Source: Arthrobacter_B citreus (GTDB lineage: Bacteria; Actinomycetota; Actinomycetes; Actinomycetales; Micrococcaceae). From it: a stretch of 64,000 nt of DNA. The stretch's first letter is position 1, and each line of letters begins with the position of its first letter. The position numbers were made by a program, and so were the translations under genes. Below, one piece after another: positions 43,667 to 52,381 of this stretch. The stretch lies in NCBI RefSeq assembly GCF_042429235.1, contig NZ_JBHMBA010000004.1; one strand, written 5' to 3'. The notes beneath the pieces are model-generated. The model did no database searches and was not told the DNA's origin. It saw only the letters and a program-made list of their open reading frames with translations.

Positions 43667-45454
43667 TCAGAGCCCCAGGTGGGTCGGAGCGAACAGGCCG
43701 ATTGTCGCCTCCACCACCACCACGTTGGGGCCGTCGGCAGCCAGTGATTCCTCCAGCGCCCGCCGGACACCGTCAGGCGTGGTCCGCCGTGCGGGTACGC
43801 CAAAGGCCTCGGCCAGCTTCACGAAGTCCGGGCCGGCAAGTTCCGTTGCGGTGGCCTTGCCAAAGGCCTCGACCATGTACTCACGCAGGATCCCGTAGCC
43901 GCCGTCGTCGACAATCAGCCAGGTAACGGGCAGGTTGTGCTGCCGGGCGGTGGCCAGTTCGGCAATCGAATACATCGCCGAGCCGTCGCCGGAGACGGCC
44001 AGCACGCGTTCCCCGAGGCCGACGGCGCCTCCGATGGCGCCGGGATAGCCGTACCCCAGCCCGCCGGCACCCTGGGCCGAGTGGAACTGGCCGGATTTTG
44101 CGTCCCAGCAGCTCCAGGCCCAGTAGGCGGAGATGGTCATGTCCCAGAAAGTCTGCATGCCGGCAGGGACGGCAGCGCGGATGTCTGCCATGAAGGCGCG
44201 TTCCATCCCCAGATCCTGGCTGTCCAGGCGGGCAGAAACCTTTGCCAGGGTCGCGGCCACAACGTCCTCCGGGCTCTGCCCGTGCCAGTCCGGTTCCCGG
44301 CGGGGCGCATCGAGGAGAGCCTGCTCCAGGGCACGGTCCAGGGCAGCGAGGGCCTGGCCGGCGTCCGCCCGAATTCCCAGCGCGGGCTGGTTGGATTCCA
44401 GTACCCGGGGTTCGGCGTCAATCTGGATGATCCGGCCGCGGGGCTTCAGGGTGAAGTAGTTAGAGGTAACCTCACCCAGCGAGGATCCAACAACGAGCAA
44501 TACGTCGGCGTCTTCGAGGACCTCGGTGGTGTGGCGGTCCTCGATCCACGACTGCAGGGACAGTTCATGGTTCCAGGGGAAGGCTCCGTTGCCGCCGGGG
44601 GTGCAGATGACCGGTGCGCGCAGCTTCTTGGCGAGCGCCAGTAAATCCTCCTCCGCCCCGCCGCGCCGGGTGCCGCCCCCGGCGATGACCGCTGGGCGTT
44701 CCGCGGCGGCGAGCCAGCGCACAGCTTCCTTGACCAGTTCGGTGCGGGGCGGGTTATCAAACGGTTCAGCCAGCGCATCTTCCACCGCCGGCACCATGGT
44801 GGGGTTCAGCAGGACGTTTTGCGGCACTTCAAGCCAGACGGGTCCCATCGGTGAGGAGATGGCCTCCGTCCACGCATCCTGGATGGCCGACGGAATGCCG
44901 GACGCGTGCTGGATCAACCGCTGGCTCTTGGTGACGTTGGCGGCCGAGGCCTTCTGGTCATCCAGCTGGTGCAGCATCCCGCGGCGGCGTGCACCCAGGC
45001 CCTCGATGGGGATTTGGCTGGCGACCACCACCATTGGCACGCCCGTCGCGTAGGCCTCCTGCAGTCCGGACAACGCGGTCAGGGCGCCGGGACCGGTCGA
45101 AAGGAACAGCACCCCCACCTGGCCGGTGGCGCGGGAGAAACCGTCTGCGGCAAAGGCCGAGTTGTTTTCCACCCGTGAGGAGACAAACCGCAGGTCGGAG
45201 CGGGACAACGCATCAAAAAGCCCCAGTGCGTGCTGCCCGGGAATCCCAAAAACGGTGGTGGCGCCGAGCGCGGCGAGGGTTTCCACCACCAGGTCCCCGC
45301 CGTTGCGCACGGCGGCGCCGGCCGCCGGCATGGCTGCTGTTGCGGTTGCCTCGTCCCGGATGTTGTGCGCCGCCGTTCCGCCGACGGGCGATACATCGGG
45401 CTGACCTGTCATGTTCCTTCCGGCAGCCACGTTCCTTCCGTCAGTCACGTTCAT
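43667..45454 (-). CDS. ThDP-dependent enzyme (acetolactate-synthase-like; possible 2-ketoarginine decarboxylase)
   Basis: The 595-residue protein has the three ThDP domains: PYR (VFGIPGQHALGLFDAL, with the catalytic Glu in VSSRVENNSAFAADGFSRAT), a central nucleotide-fold domain (DVLLVVGSSLGEVTSNYF) and PP (LAVSGDGSAMYSIAELATAR with the GDG motif). It is annotated by similarity as an acetolactate synthase, but no small subunit is present. Coupling (ATGA) to an agmatinase-family gene recalls AruI, the 2-ketoarginine decarboxylase of the arginine transaminase pathway. That role is inference. Confidence 0.8.
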   Translation of the reverse strand: MNVTDGRNVAAGRNMTGQPDVSPVGGTAAHNIRDEATATAAMPAAGAAVRNGGDLVVETLAALGATTVFGIPGQHALGLFDALSRSDLRFVSSRVENNSAFAADGFSRATGQVGVLFLSTGPGALTALSGLQEAYATGVPMVVVASQIPIEGLGARRRGMLHQLDDQKASAANVTKSQRLIQHASGIPSAIQDAWTEAISSPMGPVWLEVPQNVLLNPTMVPAVEDALAEPFDNPPRTELVKEAVRWLAAAERPAVIAGGGTRRGGAEEDLLALAKKLRAPVICTPGGNGAFPWNHELSLQSWIEDRHTTEVLEDADVLLVVGSSLGEVTSNYFTLKPRGRIIQIDAEPRVLESNQPALGIRADAGQALAALDRALEQALLDAPRREPDWHGQSPEDVVAATLAKVSARLDSQDLGMERAFMADIRAAVPAGMQTFWDMTISAYWAWSCWDAKSGQFHSAQGAGGLGYGYPGAIGGAVGLGERVLAVSGDGSAMYSIAELATARQHNLPVTWLIVDDGGYGILREYMVEAFGKATATELAGPDFVKLAEAFGVPARRTTPDGVRRALEESLAADGPNVVVVEATIGLFAPTHLGL

Positions 45455-46419
45455 GCCGGCAGCCCCATCAGCGTGATCAGGTCATAGGCAACATGTGAGG
45501 CGGCAACGGCGGTGATGTCTGCGTGGTCGTAGGCCGGAGCAACCTCGACGACGTCCGCTCCCACCAGGTTCAGGCCGCGCAGCCCGCGCAGGATTTCCAG
45601 GAGTTCGCGGCTGGTCATGCCGCCGGCCTCGGGAGTTCCTGTTCCCGGTGCATGCGCCGGGTCCAAAACGTCAATGTCGACGGAAACGTACAGCGGCCGG
45701 CTCCCAATGCGGTCCCGCAGTTTTGCGGCCACCTCATCCACGCCCTGCCGGAGCACATCGGAAGAGGTCAGGATGCCAAAGCCGAACCGCCGGTCATCCT
45801 CCAGGTCACGCTTGCCGTAGAGCGGGCCACGGGTTCCCACGTGGGAAATTGCTTCCGTGTCGAGGATGCCTTCTTCCACGGCCCGGCGGAACGGGGTCCC
45901 GTGGGTGTATTCAGCGCCAAAGTAGCTGTCCCACGTGTCCAGGTGGGCGTCGAAGTGCAGCAGCGCCACGGGCTGCCCGGCGCGCTCGGACGCGGCCCGC
46001 AGCAGCGGCAGGGCGATGGTGTGGTCTCCGCCCAGTGTCAGCAGCTTGGTGCCGCTTTCCGTCAGGTCCATGGCGTTGGCCTGTACCGTCTCAATGGCTT
46101 CATCGATGTTGAAGGGGTTTACCGCCATGTCGCCGGCATCGGCCACCTGCAGGTTTTCGAACGGCGAAGCATCCTGCGCCGGATTGTAGGGGCGCAGCAA
46201 CCGGGAGGCTTCCCGGACATGGTTGGCCCCAAAGCGGGCGCCGGGGCGGAAGGACACGCCACTGTCAAAGGGCACCCCCACCACGGCAACATCGGCATAC
46301 TGCACCTCGTCCAGGCGCGGCAGGCGCGCGTAGGTGGCGGGGCCGGCGTAACGCGGCACCAGTGACGCGTCGATCGGGCCGAGGTTTCCATTGGCAGTGA
46401 TCCGCGGGGGATTGAGCAT
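45451..46419 (-). CDS. speB: agmatinase-family ureohydrolase (agmatinase or guanidinobutyrase)
   Basis: The 322-residue enzyme has the binuclear manganese motifs TLGGDHTIALPLL, LLHFDAHLDTWDSY and YVSVDIDVLDPAHAPGTGTP. It hydrolyses a guanidino group to urea. Agmatine is the textbook substrate; 4-guanidinobutyrate would fit better if the coupled ThDP enzyme decarboxylates 2-ketoarginine. GGAGA 7 nt before ATG 46419 sets the start. Its stop overlaps the ThDP gene start by 4 nt. Confidence 0.9.
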   Translation of the reverse strand: MLNPPRITANGNLGPIDASLVPRYAGPATYARLPRLDEVQYADVAVVGVPFDSGVSFRPGARFGANHVREASRLLRPYNPAQDASPFENLQVADAGDMAVNPFNIDEAIETVQANAMDLTESGTKLLTLGGDHTIALPLLRAASERAGQPVALLHFDAHLDTWDSYFGAEYTHGTPFRRAVEEGILDTEAISHVGTRGPLYGKRDLEDDRRFGFGILTSSDVLRQGVDEVAAKLRDRIGSRPLYVSVDIDVLDPAHAPGTGTPEAGGMTSRELLEILRGLRGLNLVGADVVEVAPAYDHADITAVAASHVAYDLITLMGLPA

Positions 46420-46561
46420 TTGAGATTCTCCAGATTCCAGTTCCGCCGTGTGGGGCCTCCCCGGTTCGATGCCGCCGAGCCTACCAAGTTGGTTGCCTAA
46501 TAAGCATTAAGTGTTTCCCCTGAGGCTAAAGTGGAACGTGGGCGCAGGTCAAGACTAGGCT

Positions 46562-48253
46562 GTGAGTATGGCGGCTCATCAGCACAGTGCGGACAATAAC
46601 TACGACGTCGACGTCCTGATCGTGGGAGCGGGGCCCACGGGGCTGGCCCTTGCGGCCCAATTGAGCAGTTTTGGCACCAGTTTCCGCATCATCGACCGCC
46701 AGCTGAACCGCTCCGAACATTCCCGGGCACTTGCCCTGCAGCCCCGGACGCTCGAAGCGCTCCGGCCGTTTGGCCTGAGCGCCGGCCTGGCGGCAGCCGG
46801 GCACCCGGCCCGCGGGCTCCACCTGCACCTGCCGGAGCAGACCATCCCGGTGGACCTGTCCGACGCCGGCATCGAAGACTCCGAATACCAGCACCTGCTC
46901 TTCCTCTCCCAGGCCGAGACTGAACGTGCCTTGGTTTCCCATCTGGGCGCCCAGGGTATCCGGGTGGAACGCGGCGCTGAGCTGCACGATCTGGAACGGC
47001 TGGACCCCGAGGATCCGTTTGCCGGCATGGAAGCCAAAATCCAGCGACTGGACCGCGGCATCGAGCGCATCCGGGCGCGCTACGTCGTCGGCGCCGACGG
47101 CGCCCACAGCACGGTGCGGGCCAAGGCCGGCATGGACTGGCGCGGCAGCGACTACCCCGGCACTTTTGTGCTGGCCGATCTGGAAGCCGACGGCGTTGAG
47201 CCGGGCGTTATCCACTCCTACCTCAACGACGACGGCTTCATGATGCTGTTCCCGCTGGGCAGCCCTTCCTCATGGCGGCTGATCGGCATGAAGGAGGAGG
47301 GCGACACCTCCGAGGCCACCCTGGATTCGCTCCAGGAGATGGCCGATAAATTCACCGGCGGCGCTCTCCAGCTGAAGGACCCGCAGTGGATCAGCAGCTT
47401 CAAGCTCTCCCACCAGATCGCCGAGTATTACCAGTCGGGGTCCGTTTTCCTCGCCGGTGACGCCGCGCATGTCCACTCCCCCGTGGCTGCCCAGGGCATG
47501 AACACCGGCATCCAGGACGCAATGAACCTGGGGTGGAAGCTCGCCCTGGGTGCACGCGGCCTGGCGTCGGATGAGCTCGTGGACAGCTATGACGCCGAAC
47601 GGCGTCCGGTGGGGCAAGGCATCCTGCAGTTCACGGACCGCGTCTTCAAGCTGGCCTCCAGCCGCAGCGCGCTGCTGAAATTCCCGCGCACCAAGCTCCT
47701 GCCGGCCATCGCACCCAAAGCCTCCGGTTCGAAAATGCTGCGGAGCCGGCTCTTCCGGACGGTTTCCCAGCTCGACACCGCGTACCGCGGCAGCGACATG
47801 GTGGATACGGGCGATGCCCGGCTGCCGGCTTTCCTGACCGCTGGCCCGAAGTCCGGTGACCGGCTGCCCGATGCCGTGGTGCTCGACCATGGCAGGGAAA
47901 CACGGCTGCACGACATCCTGGCCACACCGGGGTTCCACGTCCTCCTTTGCGGCCGCGGCTGGCCTGCGGATACGCAGCTCCGGCTGCATGATGCACTGGG
48001 CCGCCTGTCGCCGTGGCTGAGTGTCCAGCGCCTGAACGTGGGAAGCCGGCTGGCAGCCGACAGCCCCAACGAAATCCAGGACATCAGCGGGCTGGCCTTT
48101 GAGCGCCTGGGCCTGAGCGTCCGCCGCCCCGAACTGCTGGTGGTCCGTCCGGACGGACACATCGGGTTCCGCTCTTCCGGCACCGACATCACCGGTGCCG
48201 TTGATTACCTCAACCGCATCACAACGCCGGCCTCAGTTCCCCAGCCGGCGTAG
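46562..48253 (+). CDS. FAD-dependent monooxygenase (PheA/TfdB-like)
   Basis: The 563-residue flavoprotein has the GxGxxG motif (VLIVGAGPTGLALAAQLSSF), the RVVGADG-like motif (ARYVVGADGAHSTVRAKAG), the FAD GD motif (VFLAGDAAHVHSPVAAQGMN) and a thioredoxin-like C-terminal domain, as in phenol-type hydroxylases. It should hydroxylate an aromatic compound. The start is GTG 46562 or ATG 46568, with a weak ribosome-binding site. It is divergent from the agmatinase gene, and an AT-rich near-palindrome (CTAAT-aagc-ATTAAG, about 46496-46511) in between may serve as an operator. Confidence 0.88.
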   Translation: MSMAAHQHSADNNYDVDVLIVGAGPTGLALAAQLSSFGTSFRIIDRQLNRSEHSRALALQPRTLEALRPFGLSAGLAAAGHPARGLHLHLPEQTIPVDLSDAGIEDSEYQHLLFLSQAETERALVSHLGAQGIRVERGAELHDLERLDPEDPFAGMEAKIQRLDRGIERIRARYVVGADGAHSTVRAKAGMDWRGSDYPGTFVLADLEADGVEPGVIHSYLNDDGFMMLFPLGSPSSWRLIGMKEEGDTSEATLDSLQEMADKFTGGALQLKDPQWISSFKLSHQIAEYYQSGSVFLAGDAAHVHSPVAAQGMNTGIQDAMNLGWKLALGARGLASDELVDSYDAERRPVGQGILQFTDRVFKLASSRSALLKFPRTKLLPAIAPKASGSKMLRSRLFRTVSQLDTAYRGSDMVDTGDARLPAFLTAGPKSGDRLPDAVVLDHGRETRLHDILATPGFHVLLCGRGWPADTQLRLHDALGRLSPWLSVQRLNVGSRLAADSPNEIQDISGLAFERLGLSVRRPELLVVRPDGHIGFRSSGTDITGAVDYLNRITTPASVPQPA

Positions 48254-48266
48254 CGGCCATCTCCGC

Positions 48267-48953
48267 CTAGCTGCTCCAGCCGGCCTGGCTGGTTAGGTTA
48301 GCCGCCGGGCCGGCTGGGCTGGTTTGGTTAGCCGCCGGGCCGGCTGGGCTGGTTTGGTTAGCCACCGGGCCGGTCTGGCTGGGCGCCGGGCTGACGAGCG
48401 TCCACAGGACCACGGCCTCGTCATTAGTGGGGTTGTGCCATGAGTGCGGTTCCTGGCCGGGAAATGTGACTGTATCCCCTTCGGCCAGCTCCACGGACTC
48501 TCCGGCGAAGACCAGGACAAAGCGGCCCCGCGCCACATGCAGGACCTCAACATCGCAGTCCACCGAATAGAGCTCGGTCTCCCCTGAGCCCCCGGGAGCT
48601 ATGACTGCCCGGATCACCTGCACGCGGCGCTCGGTCCGGGGAGTCACGAGCCGCTCGGTGATTCCCGTACCACCAAGGTTCACCGACGGAGCATCCACCC
48701 ACCGGGTCACTTCGGTGGCCGGAGCGGTGAAGAGATCCCCAATGGAGATGGACAGCACCTGGCATAACGTCAGCAGGGAAGCCACCGACGGCGAGGTCAG
48801 GTCCCGCTCCACCCGGCTCAGGAAACCCTTGGTCAGCCCGGTGGCCGCGGCAACCTGCTCAATGGTCATCCGGCGGGCTTGACGGGCCAAACGGATCCGC
48901 GGGCCGATGGCCACCGGCGCGTTGGAGGGCTCTACGGGCAACGCCTTCATCAC
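48267..48953 (-). CDS. XRE-cupin transcription regulator
   Basis: The 228-residue protein joins an N-terminal Cro/C1 HTH (IRLARQARRMTIEQVAAATG, LTKGFLSRVERDLTSPSVAS) to a C-terminal cupin (LHVARGRFVLVFAGESVELA, DTVTFPGQEPHSWHNPTNDE). Such regulators sense small ligands and often control amine, guanidino or amino-acid catabolism, so the nearby agmatinase/ThDP pair or the convergent monooxygenase may be its target. The last 30 residues are ANQTSPAGPA repeats. The start is GTG 48953 (AAAGGA upstream) or ATG 48950. Confidence 0.88.
   Translation of the reverse strand: MMKALPVEPSNAPVAIGPRIRLARQARRMTIEQVAAATGLTKGFLSRVERDLTSPSVASLLTLCQVLSISIGDLFTAPATEVTRWVDAPSVNLGGTGITERLVTPRTERRVQVIRAVIAPGGSGETELYSVDCDVEVLHVARGRFVLVFAGESVELAEGDTVTFPGQEPHSWHNPTNDEAVVLWTLVSPAPSQTGPVANQTSPAGPAANQTSPAGPAANLTSQAGWSS
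48282..48380. repeat. 30-bp tandem repeat at the 3' end of the XRE-cupin gene
   Basis: 48301-48330 and 48331-48360 are identical. Degenerate copies flank them on both sides. In the minus-strand frame the unit codes for ANQTSPAGPA. Confidence 0.95.
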
Positions 48954-49004
48954 GGACGCAGTCCTTTCGCGAACGGTTCTTCCTCCGGGCAGGCCAAGGT
49001 CATC

Positions 49005-50180
49005 CTAGGCCTTGTCGGCCGCGCCGGCAGCTGCGTCGGGCGTAGAGGCTTCCGAGTCTTCGGGTTCCGGGAGTTCGGCAACGTCGTCGGGGTCGCCGTC
49101 ATCCTCCCCGATCCACACCTTGATGATTGCCCAGGACACGGCGGCAATCGGCACCGACAGGATGGCACCGATGATGCCGGCCAGAATGGTTCCGGCGGTC
49201 AGGGCCAGCAGGATCACCAGGGCGTGGATGCTCAGGGTCCGGCCCATGACCACCGGCTGCAGGAAGTTTCCTTCCAGCTGGTTGACCGCAATAATCACGA
49301 TGACGACGATCAGTGCGACAAGCGGGCCGTTGGCGACCAGCGCGATCAGCGCGGCGAGGACACCGGCTGCCGTGGCACCCACCAGTGGAATGAACGAGCC
49401 GACAAAGACGATCACGGACAGTGGCAGCGCCAGCGGCACCTGCAGGATGAACAGCGCTGCTCCGATGCAGATCGAGTCCACGGCGGCCACAATCGCGGTT
49501 CCGCGCACGTAGCCGCCAAGGACCTCCATGGCACGGGCGCCGGACAGCCGGGCCTTGTCCCGCCGCTCTCCGTGGAACCAGCGCAGGACAAAAGCCCAGA
49601 TTTTGTCGCCGTCCTTGAGGAAGTAGAAGAGCACCACGGCCATCAGCAGGAAGCCGGTGACAAAGTTGGTTGCCGCTCCGATGCCGGCCAGCGCCCCGCT
49701 GCCGGCAGTGGAGCTGGTGGCGAAGTCAATGGCGGCATCCCGGGCGTCCGTGATGGTGTCGCTGTCGAGCGGGATGGGGCTTTCCTGGAGCAGCCGGTAC
49801 AGCTCGTTGAAGCCCTCCACCGCCTGGTCCACCAGGGAGCTCCACTCGCTCCGGATGGCAAAGACAATGCCGGTGATGAGTCCGCCGAAGGCCGCAAGCA
49901 ACAGCAGGAAGGAGACACCGGTTGCCAGCGCGCTCGGCCAGCCCTTGCGGCGCAGCCAATTCACGAACGGCGCGATTGCTGCTGCCAGGATCAGGGCCAG
50001 CAGCACGGGAATGACCACGAGGGTGATCTGCCGCAGGCCGTAGACAGTGACACCGACCAGGAGCAGGACCAGGAGGATCTGAGCTGACCGCTGGCCCGCG
50101 TGCCCCAAGGTTCCGCTCCAATACCGCTGAGGTGAGTCTGCGGCCTGCCTGCGCTGTTCGGTGGACGGGATTCTGGGCAT
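49005..50180 (-). CDS. AI-2E-family (PerM-like) membrane permease
   Basis: The 391-residue protein has seven to eight membrane segments in the family order: an N-terminal pair (ILLVLLLVGVTVYGLRQITL), the long extracellular helix region (FNELYRLLQESPIPLDSDTI) and the C-terminal conserved block (VGSFIPLVGATAAGVLAALI, then NQLEGNFLQPVVMGRTLSIH). An acidic tail ends it. Substrates in this family are diverse or unknown. ATG 50180 has AGGAAG upstream; a longer frame to 50327 lies in the 3' part of the ligase gene. Confidence 0.88.
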   Translation of the reverse strand: MPRIPSTEQRRQAADSPQRYWSGTLGHAGQRSAQILLVLLLVGVTVYGLRQITLVVIPVLLALILAAAIAPFVNWLRRKGWPSALATGVSFLLLLAAFGGLITGIVFAIRSEWSSLVDQAVEGFNELYRLLQESPIPLDSDTITDARDAAIDFATSSTAGSGALAGIGAATNFVTGFLLMAVVLFYFLKDGDKIWAFVLRWFHGERRDKARLSGARAMEVLGGYVRGTAIVAAVDSICIGAALFILQVPLALPLSVIVFVGSFIPLVGATAAGVLAALIALVANGPLVALIVVIVIIAVNQLEGNFLQPVVMGRTLSIHALVILLALTAGTILAGIIGAILSVPIAAVSWAIIKVWIGEDDGDPDDVAELPEPEDSEASTPDAAAGAADKA

Positions 50181-50244
50181 GGCCTGGTCTTCCTGTTGGC
50201 GTAACCGGTACGGAATTGCTGGCGAAACGTTGGGGGCCGGCGGG

Positions 50245-52107
50245 TTAGGGATTGTTCTGTGGTGCGGCGGCGCCGTCGACGCCGTTTTGGGCTTCGCTCT
50301 CGGGTGCGGTGAGCTGGTCACGGACATGGCGGCGCAGGACCTTGCCGATCAGGGAACGCGGCAGATCGGGAATCTGCACAATCCTGCGCGGCACCTTATA
50401 AGCGGCCAGCTCGTTGCGGACATAAGTCCGCACCTCTTCGGCGTCGAAGTGTGCATCCTGTTTCAAAACCACGGCTGCAACCACATCTTCCCCACCTCCG
50501 GCTTTCCCGATCCCGACGACGGCGGCATCGGCAATGCTTGAGTGGCGCTTGAGCGCTTCCTCCACCTCGGAGGGAGAAACGTTGAAACCGCCGGTGATGA
50601 TCAACTCCTTGATCCGGTCCTGGATCGTGACGAAGTGGTCATCATCCACGGTGACAATGTCACCGGTTCGGAACCATCCGCCGTCGAGCAGTGCCGCCTG
50701 GGTTTCCGCCGGCTTGTTCCAATAGCCCTGGAACACCTGGGGTCCGCGGATCAGCAGCTCTCCCTGTTGGCCGTGCGGGCGGTCCACCTGCGGATTATCC
50801 GGATCCACGACCCGGATATCGGTCAGCGGAAAGGGAACCCCGACTGTTCCGGGCTTCCGCGTGGGACCCATGGGATTGCCGATTGCCACGGGTGATGTTT
50901 CGGTCAGCCCATAACCCTCGATCAGGTAGCCGCCGGTTGCCTCTTCCCACGCGCTGACGGTGGATGTCGGGAGGTTCATGGCTCCGGAAATCGCAAACCG
51001 CACGCCCTGCAGGGAGACACCCTGCTCATCGGCCGCGCTGACAATCCGGTCATAAATCGGCGGAACGGCCGGCAGGAACGTCGGCGGGGTCTTCTTGACG
51101 GCCTTCAGCACGAGGTCGGCATCAAACTTGGGAAACAGCACCAGCCGTGCTCCGAGGCTCATCGCAAAGGTCAGGCAGAGCGTGAGTCCGTAGGCATGGA
51201 ACATGGGCAGCACCGCGTAGAACGTTTCCTTGCCCGGCCGCAGCCCCGGAACCCAGGCCCGGCCCTGAGCGGCGTTGGCCATCAGGTTGGCGTGGGTCAG
51301 CATGGCGCCCTTCGGGACGCCCGTGGTCCCGCTGGTGTACTGGATGACGGCCAGGTCCGATGCCTCGGGCCGGGGGTGCCTGCGCCGCAGCGGCCGGTGG
51401 TCCAGCAGCTTCTTCCATGGGAGAACCAGGCGTGCTCCGCTGCGCGGAGCCTTGGACACGGTCAGGGCACTGCGGGCCTTGCGGGCTGCCGGCACCGGCA
51501 GCTTGAGGGCCAGACGGTTTCCCAGCGGCATGCTGTCGACCAGGTTGACGGAAATGATGGTGCGCAGCGGAATGTCGGCCGGCATGGCCTGCACCCGTTC
51601 CACGGCCTTGTCCCAGACGACGGCCACGGTGGCGCCGTGATCCTCAAACTGGTGGCGCAGCTCCCGGTCGGTGTAGAGCGGGTTATGTTCGACCACGACG
51701 GCGCCCAGACGCAGAGCAGCGTAGAACGCCACGATGTGCTGCGGACAGTTCGGCAGCACCAGGGCCACCCGGTCACCTTTTCTGACGCCGAGCTTCCGGA
51801 GACCGGTCGCCGCCCTGCGGATTTGTTCGCCGAGGGCTTGGTAGCTGGTGACAGCTCCGAAGAACTGCAGTGCCGGCTTGGACCCGAACTTCCGGATCGA
51901 CTCCTCCACCATGTCCACCAGGGAGCCGTCCGGCAGGCGCAGATCCGCAGGGACGCCCTCTCCGTAATGGCGGGTCCAGGGACGCTCCAGCTCGGTCAGG
52001 TCTGAGGAGGCTTGAGTACTCACATGCTCGACTTTAGCCGCTGTCCGGGGCGCCTCCCGCCGCGCATTGCCGCTACCGGCGCCAAACCTGCCTCCTGCTG
52101 GCCGCAT
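50245..52107 (-). CDS. long-chain fatty-acid-CoA ligase-type AMP-forming enzyme
   Basis: The protein of about 620 residues has the AMP-binding loop YTSGTTGVPKGAMLTHANLM, the A5 motif EGYGLTETSPVA and the C-terminal hinge (DGGWFRTGDIVTVDDDHFVT, IKELIITGGFNVSPSEVEEA), ending near the catalytic Lys (LIGKVLRR). It activates fatty or aryl acids to CoA thioesters. Three starts are possible: GTG 52128, ATG 52107 (AGGAAGG 4 nt upstream, chosen) and GTG 52023, where conserved sequence begins. It is divergent from the metal exporter. Confidence 0.88.
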   Translation of the reverse strand: MRPAGGRFGAGSGNARREAPRTAAKVEHVSTQASSDLTELERPWTRHYGEGVPADLRLPDGSLVDMVEESIRKFGSKPALQFFGAVTSYQALGEQIRRAATGLRKLGVRKGDRVALVLPNCPQHIVAFYAALRLGAVVVEHNPLYTDRELRHQFEDHGATVAVVWDKAVERVQAMPADIPLRTIISVNLVDSMPLGNRLALKLPVPAARKARSALTVSKAPRSGARLVLPWKKLLDHRPLRRRHPRPEASDLAVIQYTSGTTGVPKGAMLTHANLMANAAQGRAWVPGLRPGKETFYAVLPMFHAYGLTLCLTFAMSLGARLVLFPKFDADLVLKAVKKTPPTFLPAVPPIYDRIVSAADEQGVSLQGVRFAISGAMNLPTSTVSAWEEATGGYLIEGYGLTETSPVAIGNPMGPTRKPGTVGVPFPLTDIRVVDPDNPQVDRPHGQQGELLIRGPQVFQGYWNKPAETQAALLDGGWFRTGDIVTVDDDHFVTIQDRIKELIITGGFNVSPSEVEEALKRHSSIADAAVVGIGKAGGGEDVVAAVVLKQDAHFDAEEVRTYVRNELAAYKVPRRIVQIPDLPRSLIGKVLRRHVRDQLTAPESEAQNGVDGAAAPQNNP

Positions 52108-52151
52108 GTTGCCTTCCTCGGGTTTCACTAGGTTCTCCGCTACACTGTTAG

Positions 52152-52320
52152 CTCGAAGGGGAGTAGCTCCGGCCCTCCCGCAGAATCAATCTTAGTGAAC
52201 GCCAAGCGCGCGCACTGGACTCTGCGGTGACGGCCGAGGTCTGTCGACATACTGGACGCCACCGCGCGGCCCGGCATTCCACCCGAACGCACTGTGCGCC
52301 GGGCGAGCGAGACCTTCGGT
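52152..52320 (+). promoter_or_regulatory. yybP-ykoY (manganese) riboswitch
   Basis: The conserved pieces occur in order. P1 arm CGAAGG (52154-52159) runs into the L1 signature GGGGAGTAGC (52158-52167). The L3-type signature ACATACTGG is at 52247-52255, and GCGAGACCTTCGG at 52307-52319 carries the P1 partner CCTTCG (52313-52318). This is the Mn(II)-sensing class. It lies 62 nt before the start of the ferritin-like/VIT1 gene. Downstream, CGGTCAG (52317-52323) can pair with CTGACCG (52336-52342), and GACCGGAGC (52338-52346) with GCTCCGGTC (52357-52365). These two structures exclude each other, as expected of an expression platform. Confidence 0.85.
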
Positions 52321-52381
52321 CAGTTTCGCCATCAGCTGACCGGAGCACCCCGAACAGCTCCGGTCGTCCACCAGGAGCATT

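Noticed and set aside
43667..45454. True acetolactate synthase (ilvB)
   Set aside because: No ilvN-type small subunit or ilvC is adjacent, and the gene is coupled to a ureohydrolase.
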